DNA from: an uncultured Pseudomonadota bacterium
Lineage (GTDB): Bacteria > Pseudomonadota > Gammaproteobacteria > Burkholderiales > Eutrophovitaceae
Length of the DNA stretch: 59,389 nt
Direction: 5' to 3'
Assembly: GCA_937983055.1 (NCBI GenBank)
Contig: CALJLA010000022.1
Span: forward strand, 1 to 59,389
The translations under genes were made by a program, and so were the position numbers. The notes below the pieces were generated by a model. It worked only from the letters and a program-made list of their open reading frames with translations, had not been told where the DNA came from and did no database searches. Below are positions 25,121 through 33,976 of the stretch, one piece after another; position 1 is the stretch's first letter, and each line of letters begins with the position of its first letter.

Positions 25121-26403
25121 TGCCTTCATTGCTCGAGTTCAAGGACGTCTCGACGCCAGTAGTTGTCGTCAACTGCAAGCTGGGTGCTCTGGGCATCATG
25201 CGGACCCTGGGCCGACTGGGAGTGCCGCTATACGGTGTGGATGCGGACCCTGGCGCGCCTGCGCTGCTTTCGCGTTACTGCCGTAAAGGCTTTCTTTTCG
25301 GACTGCACGAGAGCCGCCCCGCGGATTTCCTGACGCGTCTCTCGGAAGTCGGCAAGGAGCTCGGGAGGCCCGCAATTCTGATCCCGACGTCGGACGAAAC
25401 CGCCCAGTTTGTGTTTGACCACGCCGAGACGCTTGCCCGGCACTTCGTTTTCCCAAGGAACTCTCCGGAGATGATTGCCCGGCTCGTCAGCAAGAAGGGC
25501 ATGTACGAAATGGCGCTGGAGTACGGCGTGCCTACGCCGGTAACGCTGTTTCCCAACAACCTTGAGGAATTGAAGTCTGTTTTGCCGAAGATCACGTTTC
25601 CTGTGATGTTGAAGGGAATATTCGGCAATCGCCTGCAAGAGCGCAGCCACAAGAAGATGGTCATCGTTCACTCGATCGAAGAGTTGATCGATAACTACGC
25701 CGCGATGGAAGACCCGGATATGCCGAATCTGATGATTCAGGAATACATACCTGGCGACGACGACCAGATATACATATTCAACGGCTACTTCGATCGCGAT
25801 TCGCGCTGCCTGGCGGCGTTTACGGGCCACAAGCTACGGCAGTTTCCGGTTCACGTTGGATGCGCATCGCTTGGCATCTGTCGATGGAACGAGGAGGTGG
25901 CGAATGCGACCACCCGGTTCATGAAGGCGATCGGTTATCAAGGCATTCTGGACATCGGCTATCGCTACGATGCTCGCGATGGCCTGTATAAGGTGCTGGA
26001 CGCGAACCCGCGTGTGGGCCAGGCCTTCCGGCTGTTTGTCGCCGAGAACGACATGGACGTCATCAAGGCGCTTTACCTCGATCTGACCGGGCAGCAGCAG
26101 CCCGAGGTGATCCCTCGTGAAGGGCGGCGCTGGTTGATCGAAGACTACGACCTGATCTCGTCAATGCATTATTACCAGGAAGGCACGCTTGGCCTGCGAC
26201 AATGGTTGCGGTCGTTCAGGGGCGTGGAAGAAACCGCATGGTTCGACCGCAAGGACTGGCGTCCTTTCATGAAAATGATCGGCGGCCTGCTCAACCGTAC
26301 GTGGAAATGGCTATTGAAGTGGCTCCGGGGTTCGGGGAGAGCGGAGGGCTCTCTGAAGCGCGACGATCACGGTCGAAGGCCATTGCCGTCGTCGGATCGG
26401 TGA
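25120..26403 (+). CDS. ATP-grasp carboxylate-amine ligase (COG3919-like)
   Basis: Joins a carboxylate to an amine or similar nucleophile through an acyl phosphate. 427 residues. N-terminal pre-ATP-grasp domain (VVVNCKLGALGIMRTLGRLGVPLYGVDADPGAPALLSRYC), ATP-binding lysine region TFPVMLKGIFGN, adenine strand NLMIQEYIPGDDDQIYIFNGYFD, and a metal/ATP end LDIGYRYDARDGLYKVLDANPRVGQAF with the acidic/Asn ligands. Basic C-terminal tail. Start overlaps comB stop by one base (TAATG). I infer that its substrate may be the sulfonate made by ComA/ComB, but nothing in sequence proves this. Confidence 0.85.
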   Translation: MPSLLEFKDVSTPVVVVNCKLGALGIMRTLGRLGVPLYGVDADPGAPALLSRYCRKGFLFGLHESRPADFLTRLSEVGKELGRPAILIPTSDETAQFVFDHAETLARHFVFPRNSPEMIARLVSKKGMYEMALEYGVPTPVTLFPNNLEELKSVLPKITFPVMLKGIFGNRLQERSHKKMVIVHSIEELIDNYAAMEDPDMPNLMIQEYIPGDDDQIYIFNGYFDRDSRCLAAFTGHKLRQFPVHVGCASLGICRWNEEVANATTRFMKAIGYQGILDIGYRYDARDGLYKVLDANPRVGQAFRLFVAENDMDVIKALYLDLTGQQQPEVIPREGRRWLIEDYDLISSMHYYQEGTLGLRQWLRSFRGVEETAWFDRKDWRPFMKMIGGLLNRTWKWLLKWLRGSGRAEGSLKRDDHGRRPLPSSDR

Positions 26404-27479
26404 GCGCTTCGGGATTGAGCTGGCGTCTGCTCCGGCTAGAGAGGCTGGTCGCGCGCCTGCGCAAGTATTGGGTCTCGAGGCGCAAAGAATCGAGGCAGGT
26501 CTATGTGCAGGACAGAGTGCGTGAGTTCCGAACCATGTGGAGCGCCGTCGCCGAAGCGGTCGGAGCACAGTTCTGCGACGTGACCGAGCAGATCTGGGAG
26601 ATTCGACGTGGGGCAAAGAGAACCCGAATATCGAATTACAAGCTCGAGATCGACAATCCGGTAATTCTGGAAATAGCAGGCAACAAACCCCTGGTGTACC
26701 GGCTCTTGAGCGAGGCAGGACTTCGCGTGCCGGAGCACCGGGTCTTCGAACTCGGTGAGCTGCATGTTGCGGAGGCATTCCTCCAAAGCCACCCGCGTGG
26801 CTGCGTCATCAAACCGGCGGATGGGACTTCTTCCGGCCTTGGGGTTACTACACACGTTCTGTCACGGTGCGAGGTTCGAAAAGCAGCGGTCCTTGCGTCT
26901 CTTTACCACTCCAAGCTGCTCATAGAAGAAATGATCTCCGGGGAGAGCTACCGTTTGCTCGTGTTCGAGGGCGAGGTGATTCATGCCGTCCGCCGGCGGT
27001 GTCCACGGCTGATCGCCGACGGGGTCTCATCTGTCGCCGAGCTGATCGCGGAGGAGAATGCGCGACGGCATGGGCGATGCGAAGCCGCCATTGAAATCGA
27101 TCGAGATTGCCGGTTTACGCTGGAGTCTCAGGCGCTGTCCCTTTCCGCGATTCCGCCCAAGGGTGGAGTTTTCGCGGTGCAAAGCGTCGGCGATCCGGAA
27201 CGACGTCAAGTCGAAGTGCGGACTATCTACAATGAGCCCGCGACCGATCTCATTTGCGAGACGCTCAAGAGGGATGCGGAATCCGTCGCCGCGATTCTCG
27301 GATCACGGTTTCTCGGGGTAGATATCGTCACCAGTGATCCGAGCGTCCCGCTGGGGCAGAGCGCGGGCGCGATCATCGAAGCAAACACAACGCCGGGCTT
27401 ACACCACCACTACGACATGCGGCGGGAGCAGTATCCGGAGGCCGCGCGAGTCGTGATCAAGACCCTCCTGGATCGTTAG
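26400..27479 (+). CDS. ATP-grasp ligase, cyanophycin-synthetase/RimK-like
   Basis: Second ATP-grasp ligase, GTG start overlapping the previous stop (GTGA), 359 residues. Blocks: ILEIAGNKPLVYRLLSEAGLRVPEH (substrate/linker), CVIKPADGTSSGLGVTT (ATP loop and lysine), LLIEEMISGESYRLLVFEGEVIHAVRRR, then FLGVDIVTSDPSVPLGQSAGAIIEANTTPGLHHHYD with the acidic and Asn Mg ligands. The pattern NP.....I.G.K....RLL...G..VP and the G.S.GV loop resemble cyanophycin synthetase and GshAB ligase modules without the Mur ligase half. Suggests a peptide or amide bond with an amino acid. Confidence 0.85.
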   Translation: MSASGLSWRLLRLERLVARLRKYWVSRRKESRQVYVQDRVREFRTMWSAVAEAVGAQFCDVTEQIWEIRRGAKRTRISNYKLEIDNPVILEIAGNKPLVYRLLSEAGLRVPEHRVFELGELHVAEAFLQSHPRGCVIKPADGTSSGLGVTTHVLSRCEVRKAAVLASLYHSKLLIEEMISGESYRLLVFEGEVIHAVRRRCPRLIADGVSSVAELIAEENARRHGRCEAAIEIDRDCRFTLESQALSLSAIPPKGGVFAVQSVGDPERRQVEVRTIYNEPATDLICETLKRDAESVAAILGSRFLGVDIVTSDPSVPLGQSAGAIIEANTTPGLHHHYDMRREQYPEAARVVIKTLLDR

Positions 27480-27485
27480 CCGCTG

Positions 27486-28877
27486 ATGCAGAAGAAGGTC
27501 CTGCTCATCTCGTATCACTTTCCTCCAAGCGCTGAAGTGGGCGGATTGCGAACGGCCAACTTTGCCAGACGACTGCCACAGTTCGGATGGGAACCCTACG
27601 TATTGACGTTGAAGGATCGCTACCTGCGCTCTACCGACCCCGAGAAGCTCGATTTTGCCTGCGGCGCAAAGATCTTCAAGGCAGGCCAGACGCCGACACT
27701 TTCGCAGGCGTATCTGGCATGCAAGAGTTTGCTTCTGCGATTTGCCGGAAAGAAGCGCTCTTCCGCCCGAATGCAGTGCGCGGGGCGTGCCGGCGGCCCA
27801 ATCCCACGGCCCAAGGCTGAGTCGCCCTCAATGAGGTTTCGGCGGTACGTGCTGGCATTCCTGAATCTCCCGGATCCACAGCGCAACTGGATACTGCCTG
27901 CGGTCATTGCGGCGGTCCGTATCGTGCGAAGAGAACGGATACATTGTGTAGTCACGTCCTGCCCGCCATACTCGGCTCATCTGGTCGGATGGATCACCAA
28001 GTCCATTACGGGGGTAAAGTGGATAGCGGATTTTCGGGATCCATGGATGACGGCGAGTTCCAAGTCTCTTTTTGCAACCTGTGCAGCATCCCTGGCGATC
28101 GAGCGTTGGATGGAACGCCGTGTCGTCGAGAGCGCACACCGTATCGTCGCGAATACGGAGATGCTGCGCGGCGACTTGGAGCGCGCCTACAGTGGCGGGC
28201 ACGATGAGCGGTTCATCTGCATAACGAACGCCTTCGATCGTGATTTATTTTCGAGATTTTCCCGGATCGGGAAACGGGACAAGTTCACCATTGTGTACAC
28301 GGGCAGCTTGTATTTCGGGCGGTCGCCGGAGCCGGTCTTTCGTGCTGTGAATGAACTGATCAACGAAGGCGCAGTGGGCGGACAAGAAATCCAGATCCAC
28401 TTGGTTGGGCAATGCCGTGCTGTTGACGGTATACCCATCGAGTCGCTGATTGAACGTTACGAACTGTCAGACGCAGTGGAAGTGCGTGACCCGGTTCCCT
28501 ACCTCCATGCCCTTGAGATGGTCAAGGAGGGGCATCTCGCCCTGCTTCTCGCCCCAAACCAGCCTTATCAGATACCCGCCAAGGTTTACGACTACATGGG
28601 GCTTCAGACCCGGGTGCTTGCCCTGGCCAGGGACGGGGCCACTGCACGCTTGATACGGAGTACGGGAATCGGGTCGGTATTCGAGCCCGAGGATACGGAG
28701 GGCATAAAGCGCTTCATTCGCGAGTCGCTCGCGCGCGAAGAGACGGGCGAACAGACCTATGGTCCCGAATCGGTGAGTGAGTTCGAGATCGGATCAACCG
28801 CGGGTCGATTGGCGAGCGTGCTGGACGGTCTGTTGGTGACGGTGCCGGGGAGCAAGCCAATGTCGGGGCGCGTCTGA
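27486..28877 (+). CDS. Glycosyltransferase, GT4-like
   Basis: Likely transfers a sugar from a nucleotide sugar with retention. 463 residues with GT-B architecture: N-terminal MQKKVLLISYHFPPSAEVGGLRTANFARRLPQFGWEPYVLTL, acceptor-domain VVTSCPPYSAHLVG and WIADFRDPWM, then FTIVYTGSLYFGRSPEPVFRAVNELI and QIHLVGQC, and donor-domain VRDPVPYLHALEMVKEGHLALLLAPNQPYQIPAKVYDYMGLQTRVLAL. The E..........P.K..eY.. region with Lys/Tyr fits GT4 family. 6 bases after the second ATP-grasp gene. Donor unknown. Confidence 0.85.
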   Translation: MQKKVLLISYHFPPSAEVGGLRTANFARRLPQFGWEPYVLTLKDRYLRSTDPEKLDFACGAKIFKAGQTPTLSQAYLACKSLLLRFAGKKRSSARMQCAGRAGGPIPRPKAESPSMRFRRYVLAFLNLPDPQRNWILPAVIAAVRIVRRERIHCVVTSCPPYSAHLVGWITKSITGVKWIADFRDPWMTASSKSLFATCAASLAIERWMERRVVESAHRIVANTEMLRGDLERAYSGGHDERFICITNAFDRDLFSRFSRIGKRDKFTIVYTGSLYFGRSPEPVFRAVNELINEGAVGGQEIQIHLVGQCRAVDGIPIESLIERYELSDAVEVRDPVPYLHALEMVKEGHLALLLAPNQPYQIPAKVYDYMGLQTRVLALARDGATARLIRSTGIGSVFEPEDTEGIKRFIRESLAREETGEQTYGPESVSEFEIGSTAGRLASVLDGLLVTVPGSKPMSGRV

Positions 28878-28930
28878 GAACGCGCAATGCCGGGACAGGG
28901 CAAGAGCATCTGGCAAATCTGGCTGTTCAA

Positions 28931-29779
28931 ATGAACGTGCTCAAGAGTATCGGCAAGAACGCGGCCCGCTCGGTCATTCCGCTCGGAATCAGAAAGCGTC
29001 TGGCGGTTTGGGTCCATAGACAGTCATGGATTGGCCCGGAGCGCCGGGCCTGGTGGTCTGTTCAACTGATCGAAGATTTTGCACGGAAGGATGTCAACGC
29101 TTACCACAAGTTTCTATGGAAATACCATCTCGGATACGCTGCGCCGTACGAGGTTTCGATGCGCTTTGGGCCGGAGAATATGCGAGGCTCACGCATCCTT
29201 TTCTTCACCGAGCTGAGTCGTTGCATGGAGGAGGCCGGCATCGCCCGAAACCGCATCAGGTCAGTTCTCGAGGTCGGTTGTTCGCTGGGATACCAACTTC
29301 GATATCTGGAGACAGATTGGTTTCCAGAGTCCACCTCTCTGGAAGGTATTGATATCGACGAGCACGCTATCCGAAGCGGCCAGGAATATCTGCGTTCCGT
29401 TGGGTCCAGAATCTCCCTCAAGTCAGGAGACGTTCAGCAACTCGAGGCCCACGTAGGCCGCAGGGAATATGATCTGATCATCTGTACCGGCGTCCTGATG
29501 TACCTGAAAGAAGGGGACGCGGCCAATCTGGTTAGGGGAATGCTGGCGCGCAGCGGGAGAATACTGGCGATGGCTGGTCTCGCCCACCCGGCGCAAGATA
29601 ACGCAGCGCTGGAGCGTTCCGGCGTTCGGGAGCGCGACCACACGTTCGTTCACAATCTCGACGGGATGGTCAGGAAGGCAGGCGGAAAGATCGCGGCGAG
29701 ACGATGGGACGGGGGTCGATTGGTAGAGGGGCAGTCAGTTTATTTCGTCTTCGCAGCTCCTGGCGACCCGGCCCATTAA
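28931..29779 (+). CDS. SAM-dependent methyltransferase (class I)
   Basis: Methyl transfer from S-adenosylmethionine to an unknown acceptor. 282 residues; motif I VLEVGCSLGYQLRYL, then LEGIDIDEHAIRSGQEYLRS (motif II), DVQQLE and YDLIICTGVLMYLKEGDAANLVRGML (motif III/IV). Class-I Rossmann-type with about 100 N-terminal residues rich in basic/aromatic residues. Follows the glycosyltransferase with a 53-base gap. Confidence 0.8.
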   Translation: MNVLKSIGKNAARSVIPLGIRKRLAVWVHRQSWIGPERRAWWSVQLIEDFARKDVNAYHKFLWKYHLGYAAPYEVSMRFGPENMRGSRILFFTELSRCMEEAGIARNRIRSVLEVGCSLGYQLRYLETDWFPESTSLEGIDIDEHAIRSGQEYLRSVGSRISLKSGDVQQLEAHVGRREYDLIICTGVLMYLKEGDAANLVRGMLARSGRILAMAGLAHPAQDNAALERSGVRERDHTFVHNLDGMVRKAGGKIAARRWDGGRLVEGQSVYFVFAAPGDPAH

Positions 29780-29818
29780 TCTGTCAGAAGACGCAAGTGT
29801 ACGAAGAAAAGTATCCTC

Positions 29819-31528
29819 ATGACTGTTGACGAGCCTCAGGTTGCCGCCGGGAAGAGCGCGCCTTCCTCGATGAGGTTCCGCGTGACTGAGCGAATGGCTG
29901 AGCGGTTTGCCCAGCTCACAGGCGACAGAAGTGCGCTCCATGTCAACGACGAGTTCGCGAGGAGGTCTGTCTATAGACAGCCTGTGGTGCACGGTGTGCT
30001 GCCAGTCGTCTGCATGTGCCTCGCCGAGGCGTTGAGATACGAGGGACGGACCGGCTCGTTGCGTGCGATCGCCTGTCGATTTTCGAGCCCTGTCTATGCG
30101 AATGACGTTCTCGAACTGCATCTGGCGGGGGGCGGCAGTGATCCCGGACTGGGCCTTGCCGCTTTCGATTTCTCGATCGTCAGGGTCGCTTCAAACGCGA
30201 CCGTAACAACCGGAACAGTCAGCCTTGCGTATCGTCATGGTTTTGACAACGAGCCGGCGCCTGCTGTCGATGACAGCACTGCGACTAGTCTCGTGCGTGG
30301 CGCCCTGACGCCGTTGAGTCTTGATGCAGAACAAATTACAAAGGGCCGATCGGAAGCTTTTGGCTTCGTGATCACGGATGACACAATACGTGCGTTACGC
30401 GGCATTCTTGCCGAGGGACAGGAGGATGCAGCTCAGCTACGGCGCGCAGAAAAGCGGGGCGGCCTGGACTACGCGGGTTTCCTCGGCATTACGCTGTTCT
30501 CCACCATGGTGGGCATGCGCTTACCGGGAAACTACGCGACTTTTCTGGAGCTTTCGGCTGAGCTTCCGGGGAATTTGCAGCGGGGCAAGGTTTATAGACT
30601 TAAAGGTGTGGTAACTCATATTTCGCGAGCCACGCGAATCCTCAAGGCGGTTGTTACCGCTGCAGTAGAAGCTCAGGGTGCGACGGCAGAGATTTCAGGG
30701 AAAGTGGCGGCTCTTGTGAACAAACCAGGCCGGGCGATGCCGAGCATGGCGGAGTTGCGGGCGTCCGCGATGGATTGGGGCCTAAGGGATAAGGCCGTCC
30801 TGATTACCGGGGCCAGTCGAGGAATTGGAGAAACCATCGCGAAATTGCTGGCGCTTCATGGCGCGCGTGTGACTGTAAATTATCATCGAGGAAGAGATGA
30901 CGCGGAGCGAGTAGTCAAGGAGATCCGCGATGCGGGTGGGCAGGCTGTCGCAGTGCAGGCGGATGTAACGCAGCCCGCTCAAGTTGCGCGCCTGGTCCTC
31001 GAGGCGCAAAGACACTATGGACCAATCCATGTACTCGTCAATAACGCGGTGAGAGATTTTCGCCCGATTCCCTTTCTCAGACTCTCCTGGGATGACGTAC
31101 AGTTGGATCTCGATGTGATCGTCAAGGGAGCCTTTAACACCTGCAAAGAGGTTATCCCTGTAATGCTTGCGGCGGGGGGCGGGAAGATTATCAATATTTC
31201 CTCAGTCGCGGTAGAAAGTCCACCGCGCGATCAAGCGAAGTACGTAATGGCGAAGTCGGCGCTGGTTGGACTGACACGGAGCCTCTCTGTCGAATATGCG
31301 GCGCAGAACATTCTGGCAAATCTCGTTGTGCCTAGTTTCGTGGAAACCGACCTCGTGTCACACATCCAGGAGGGTTTTCGCAAGAAAATCGCTCAGGAAA
31401 GCCCGATGCGGCGGCTGGGATCACCAATCGACGTGGCGCAAGCCGTTCTTTTTCTGGCTTCTGCGCACTCATCATTTACCACAGGCCAGAAGATCATGGT
31501 TACCGGCGGAGACGCGCCGTTCCTGTGA
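29819..31528 (+). CDS. Fusion of MaoC-like double hot-dog dehydratase and SDR ketoreductase
   Basis: 569 residues. Residues about 20-140: MaoC/hot-dog with RFAQLTGDRSALHVNDEFA...PVVHG, preserving the Asp and His of (R)-specific hydratases. Residues about 170-300: second hot-dog (DYAGFLGITLFSTMVGM, KVYRLKGVVTHISRATRILKAVVTAAVE) without a clear active site. Residues about 325-569: classical SDR, TGASRGIG, NNAVRDF, NISSVAVES and Tyr475-x3-Lys479. It would reduce a 3-oxoacyl and (de)hydrate the 3-hydroxyacyl chain on ACP. Single-polypeptide pairing with the nearby KAS III and ACPs suggests a chain-processing pathway. C-terminus ends MVTGGDAPFL, as in FabG. Confidence 0.85.
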   Translation: MTVDEPQVAAGKSAPSSMRFRVTERMAERFAQLTGDRSALHVNDEFARRSVYRQPVVHGVLPVVCMCLAEALRYEGRTGSLRAIACRFSSPVYANDVLELHLAGGGSDPGLGLAAFDFSIVRVASNATVTTGTVSLAYRHGFDNEPAPAVDDSTATSLVRGALTPLSLDAEQITKGRSEAFGFVITDDTIRALRGILAEGQEDAAQLRRAEKRGGLDYAGFLGITLFSTMVGMRLPGNYATFLELSAELPGNLQRGKVYRLKGVVTHISRATRILKAVVTAAVEAQGATAEISGKVAALVNKPGRAMPSMAELRASAMDWGLRDKAVLITGASRGIGETIAKLLALHGARVTVNYHRGRDDAERVVKEIRDAGGQAVAVQADVTQPAQVARLVLEAQRHYGPIHVLVNNAVRDFRPIPFLRLSWDDVQLDLDVIVKGAFNTCKEVIPVMLAAGGGKIINISSVAVESPPRDQAKYVMAKSALVGLTRSLSVEYAAQNILANLVVPSFVETDLVSHIQEGFRKKIAQESPMRRLGSPIDVAQAVLFLASAHSSFTTGQKIMVTGGDAPFL

Positions 31529-31537
31529 CGGACGAGG

Positions 31538-32461
31538 ATGGTTCTGGAGTTTGCCGTGGAGTTTCTGAGATTCCTCTATAGATCAGCCAAGCGGATTGCC
31601 GAACGGTTTACCCTTGTCAGGAAATTGAAGGCCTCTGTGTCGTGGGGGGTTTTCAGGCACCGCATTGCCCTTGCGATTGAGGAGCGTAATAACTCGACCT
31701 TCACTGGGTTTCTAAGATTGCCCACGCAGTTCGAGGCACTGCAAGGACCAGTCCTCGATTTTGTGAGAGAACGGCAGGGCGCGAACACGATCAGAATCGT
31801 AGTCGTTGGGTGCTCGAATGGCGCAGAGGCGTATACCATTGCATCGATTATGAAGGTCTACGCGCCGCATGCTGCATTCATGATCGATGCATACGATATC
31901 AACAGCGAATTCATTGAGAAGGCGAGAACGGGGCGCTATGCCGAGGAGGAGGTGCTGAACAACAAACTCCTTCCGGTCGGCTTCATCCAGACGACGTTCC
32001 GCCGCGAGGGACCGGACTATTGCGTTAGGGAAGACATCTTAGCGTGTGTGCGCTTTGATGTTGCAGATGCGCTCAGTCCTGATTTGGACGCGCAAGTGGG
32101 GTTATGTGATGTACTGTTCGCGCAGAACTTTCTGTTTCATCTGAGCCGGCGCGACGCAACGCGGGCGTTCGGGAATCTTTGCGCTTTGCTCAAACCCAAC
32201 GCGGCGATTTTTGTCGATGGGATGGATATTGGCCTTCGCCAGAAGTTGACGAGGAATAGAGGATTGGTTCCCTTGGATTACAAGATCGCAGAAATCCACA
32301 ATGAGGCGCGACGGGCAAGAGAATCGGGCTGGCCGTATCGGTACTGGGGGCTTGAGCCATTCATGTCAGTCGCCCGGGATTGGCGAAGACGGTATGCGAC
32401 CATCTTCGTGAGAGGTGGAGAAGCTGTTATTGGCCAACGCTTTAATCAGGGTACTGAGTAG
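31538..32461 (+). CDS. CheR-like SAM methyltransferase
   Basis: 307 residues. Core: RIVVVGCSNGAEAYTIASIMKVYAPHAAFMIDAYDINSEFIEKARTGRYAEEEVLN matches the CheR pattern (G.stGeE.Ysia.......i.gtDi....l..A..g.Y), then LLPVGFIQTTFRREGPDYCVREDILACVRFDVADAL and VLFAQNFLFHLSRRDATRAFGNLCALLKPNAAIFVDGMD. CheR-type enzymes usually methylate a protein glutamate, but stand-alone relatives in biosynthetic loci methylate small substrates. No chemotaxis genes are nearby, so a biosynthetic role is likelier. Confidence 0.8.
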   Translation: MVLEFAVEFLRFLYRSAKRIAERFTLVRKLKASVSWGVFRHRIALAIEERNNSTFTGFLRLPTQFEALQGPVLDFVRERQGANTIRIVVVGCSNGAEAYTIASIMKVYAPHAAFMIDAYDINSEFIEKARTGRYAEEEVLNNKLLPVGFIQTTFRREGPDYCVREDILACVRFDVADALSPDLDAQVGLCDVLFAQNFLFHLSRRDATRAFGNLCALLKPNAAIFVDGMDIGLRQKLTRNRGLVPLDYKIAEIHNEARRARESGWPYRYWGLEPFMSVARDWRRRYATIFVRGGEAVIGQRFNQGTE

Positions 32462-32491
32462 CCAGGTCGACGGAACTAACACGGAGTTACC

Positions 32492-33391
32492 ATGCTGCAA
32501 AGCATGCTTTCGAAGTTACTGAGTGCTCAGCAGAAGCGCTCTCTGAAGACGAAGTTTAATGAAGTTCGAATCAAGTGCATAAAATCCATCCTCGGTTACG
32601 ACCGGGCGAGACTGAGGAAGGCCTTGATGAAATGTGGCGTTACTCCGGGGGACACGTTGATCGTGCACGCCAATTTCGCGCCCGACAGCGGATTCGAAGG
32701 CGATCCGGGCGATCTGGTCAATGTGTTCGCGGAGTTGGTCGGGGACAATGGAAACCTGTTGATGGTATCGCTCCCCTTCCGAGGAGCGGCCTACGACTAC
32801 CTGTCACAGGGCAAGGCGTTCAACGTCAAGAAGACGCTGTCAATGATGGGGCTGGTTACTGAATTGTTTCGCCGCAGGCAGGGGACGCTGCGAAGCCTCC
32901 ATCCAACGCACCCGGTACTGGCGTACGGGAAGAACGCCGAGTGGCTCGTGGAGGGTCACGAACGGTGTCTGCATCCATGCGGGCAAGGGTCGCCGTTTGA
33001 GAAGTTTCGTGATTTGAAGGGAAAGATCCTTTTTTTCGATGTAAGCTTTGGCTCGATCACATTTTTTCATTACGTCGAGGATCTACTGAAGGAACGACTG
33101 CCCGTGGCAGTCTATGACGATCGACTGTTCTCTGTGCCCGCGGTGAATGCACAAGGCGAAAGCGTCGTGATTCAAACTTACGCCTTTAACAGAATGGCAC
33201 GTAGACGGGCGGACAAGTTGGAAGTGGAGATGTCGCGGAGGGAAAAGATCAAGCGAGGGCGGGTCGGGAACTCGCGGTTCTGCATGGTGAATGCGGAGGA
33301 TGTCGTCGATTGTTTCAGGGCAATGGTGGACAGTGGAGTTCCGCCATTGGAAGTTGTGGATGGCGGTAACTCAAAGGCATGGGTGCGATGA
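32492..33391 (+). CDS. AAC(3)-family acyltransferase
   Basis: Members transfer an acyl group from CoA or ACP to an amine. 299 residues; GVTPGDTLIVHANFA, LVGDNGNLLMVSLPFRG, TLSMMGLVTELFRRRQGTLRSLHPTHPVLAYGKNAEWLVEGH (with the R.S.HP...a.G motif) and GKILFFDVSFGSITFFHYVEDL. The usual final W.D.EE glutamate region is not obvious. It overlaps the first ACP gene (ATGA), so acyl-ACP is the likely donor. Called AAC(3) by fold only; there is no reason to think it makes the cell resistant to aminoglycosides. Confidence 0.85.
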   Translation: MLQSMLSKLLSAQQKRSLKTKFNEVRIKCIKSILGYDRARLRKALMKCGVTPGDTLIVHANFAPDSGFEGDPGDLVNVFAELVGDNGNLLMVSLPFRGAAYDYLSQGKAFNVKKTLSMMGLVTELFRRRQGTLRSLHPTHPVLAYGKNAEWLVEGHERCLHPCGQGSPFEKFRDLKGKILFFDVSFGSITFFHYVEDLLKERLPVAVYDDRLFSVPAVNAQGESVVIQTYAFNRMARRRADKLEVEMSRREKIKRGRVGNSRFCMVNAEDVVDCFRAMVDSGVPPLEVVDGGNSKAWVR

Positions 33392-33630
33392 GCGATTTCA
33401 AGGGGAAACTGAAGGAATTCATCATGGTGGAGGTCAACCCCGACCTCCACCTGGAAAAACTGGAGGACGATGAGCCGCTTGTCGAGTCCGGAATCATCGA
33501 TTCGCTGGGGGTCCTGAAGATCATGGCGTTCATGGACGAGGAGTTCGGAATAGACCTCTCTGACCAGCAAATCAAACTGGAGAATTTCAAGGATATTGCT
33601 TCTATTTGCCGCTTAATGGAGCCGAAGTAG
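33388..33630 (+). CDS. Acyl carrier protein
   Basis: 80 residues, acidic. LVESGIIDSLGVLKIMAFMDEEFGIDL has the phosphopantetheine serine (Ser39 in DSL). Start codon overlaps the stop of the AAC(3) gene. Such a D-family ACP (EF...G-I-D-S-L) is typical of dedicated secondary pathways, here probably loaded by the FkbH-like or FabD protein downstream. A 94-base gap follows. Confidence 0.92.
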   Translation: MSDFKGKLKEFIMVEVNPDLHLEKLEDDEPLVESGIIDSLGVLKIMAFMDEEFGIDLSDQQIKLENFKDIASICRLMEPK

Positions 33631-33724
33631 AAGGGGTAGTGGAAGCGGCGCGTTCGACGGGAGTGCTTCGTGAAATGATTCAGCATCAGCTGCCCCCGAA
33701 AGGGCCTGCGCGGAAGGAAGAATT

Positions 33725-33970
33725 GTGCCGATGGACGATCAGATCAAGGAGCTATTTGCCACGCTCCTGCGTGTTTCTCCGGATTGCATCGAGGATCAGA
33801 CCTCTCCATTGAACCTGGACAATTGGGACTCGATTCAGCACCTGATCGTAGTTGCTGCGTTCGAGGAGGAGTTTGGTCTGGATCTCGACCCGGAAGATGC
33901 GGTCGAGATGTACAGGGATTTTCGTACGTTCAGGGAAATTGTGCGGCAAAGGATGGCTTCCGGGAGGTAG
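33725..33970 (+). CDS. Second acyl carrier protein
   Basis: 81 residues. LNLDNWDSIQHLIVVAAFEEEFGLDLDPEDAVEM carries the phosphopantetheine serine (Ser36 in WDSI). Start GTG at 33725 (or ATG 33731) with GGAAGGAAG upstream. Unlike the first ACP it has the W-D-S-I form common in FkbH-associated carrier proteins, so the two are not simple duplicates and may serve different loading enzymes. Confidence 0.9.
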   Translation: MPMDDQIKELFATLLRVSPDCIEDQTSPLNLDNWDSIQHLIVVAAFEEEFGLDLDPEDAVEMYRDFRTFREIVRQRMASGR

Positions 33971-33976
33971 CAAGAG

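Noticed and set aside
32492..33391. Aminoglycoside resistance gene
   Set aside because: AAC(3) family fold only; the context is biosynthetic and coupled to an ACP gene, so resistance is not claimed.
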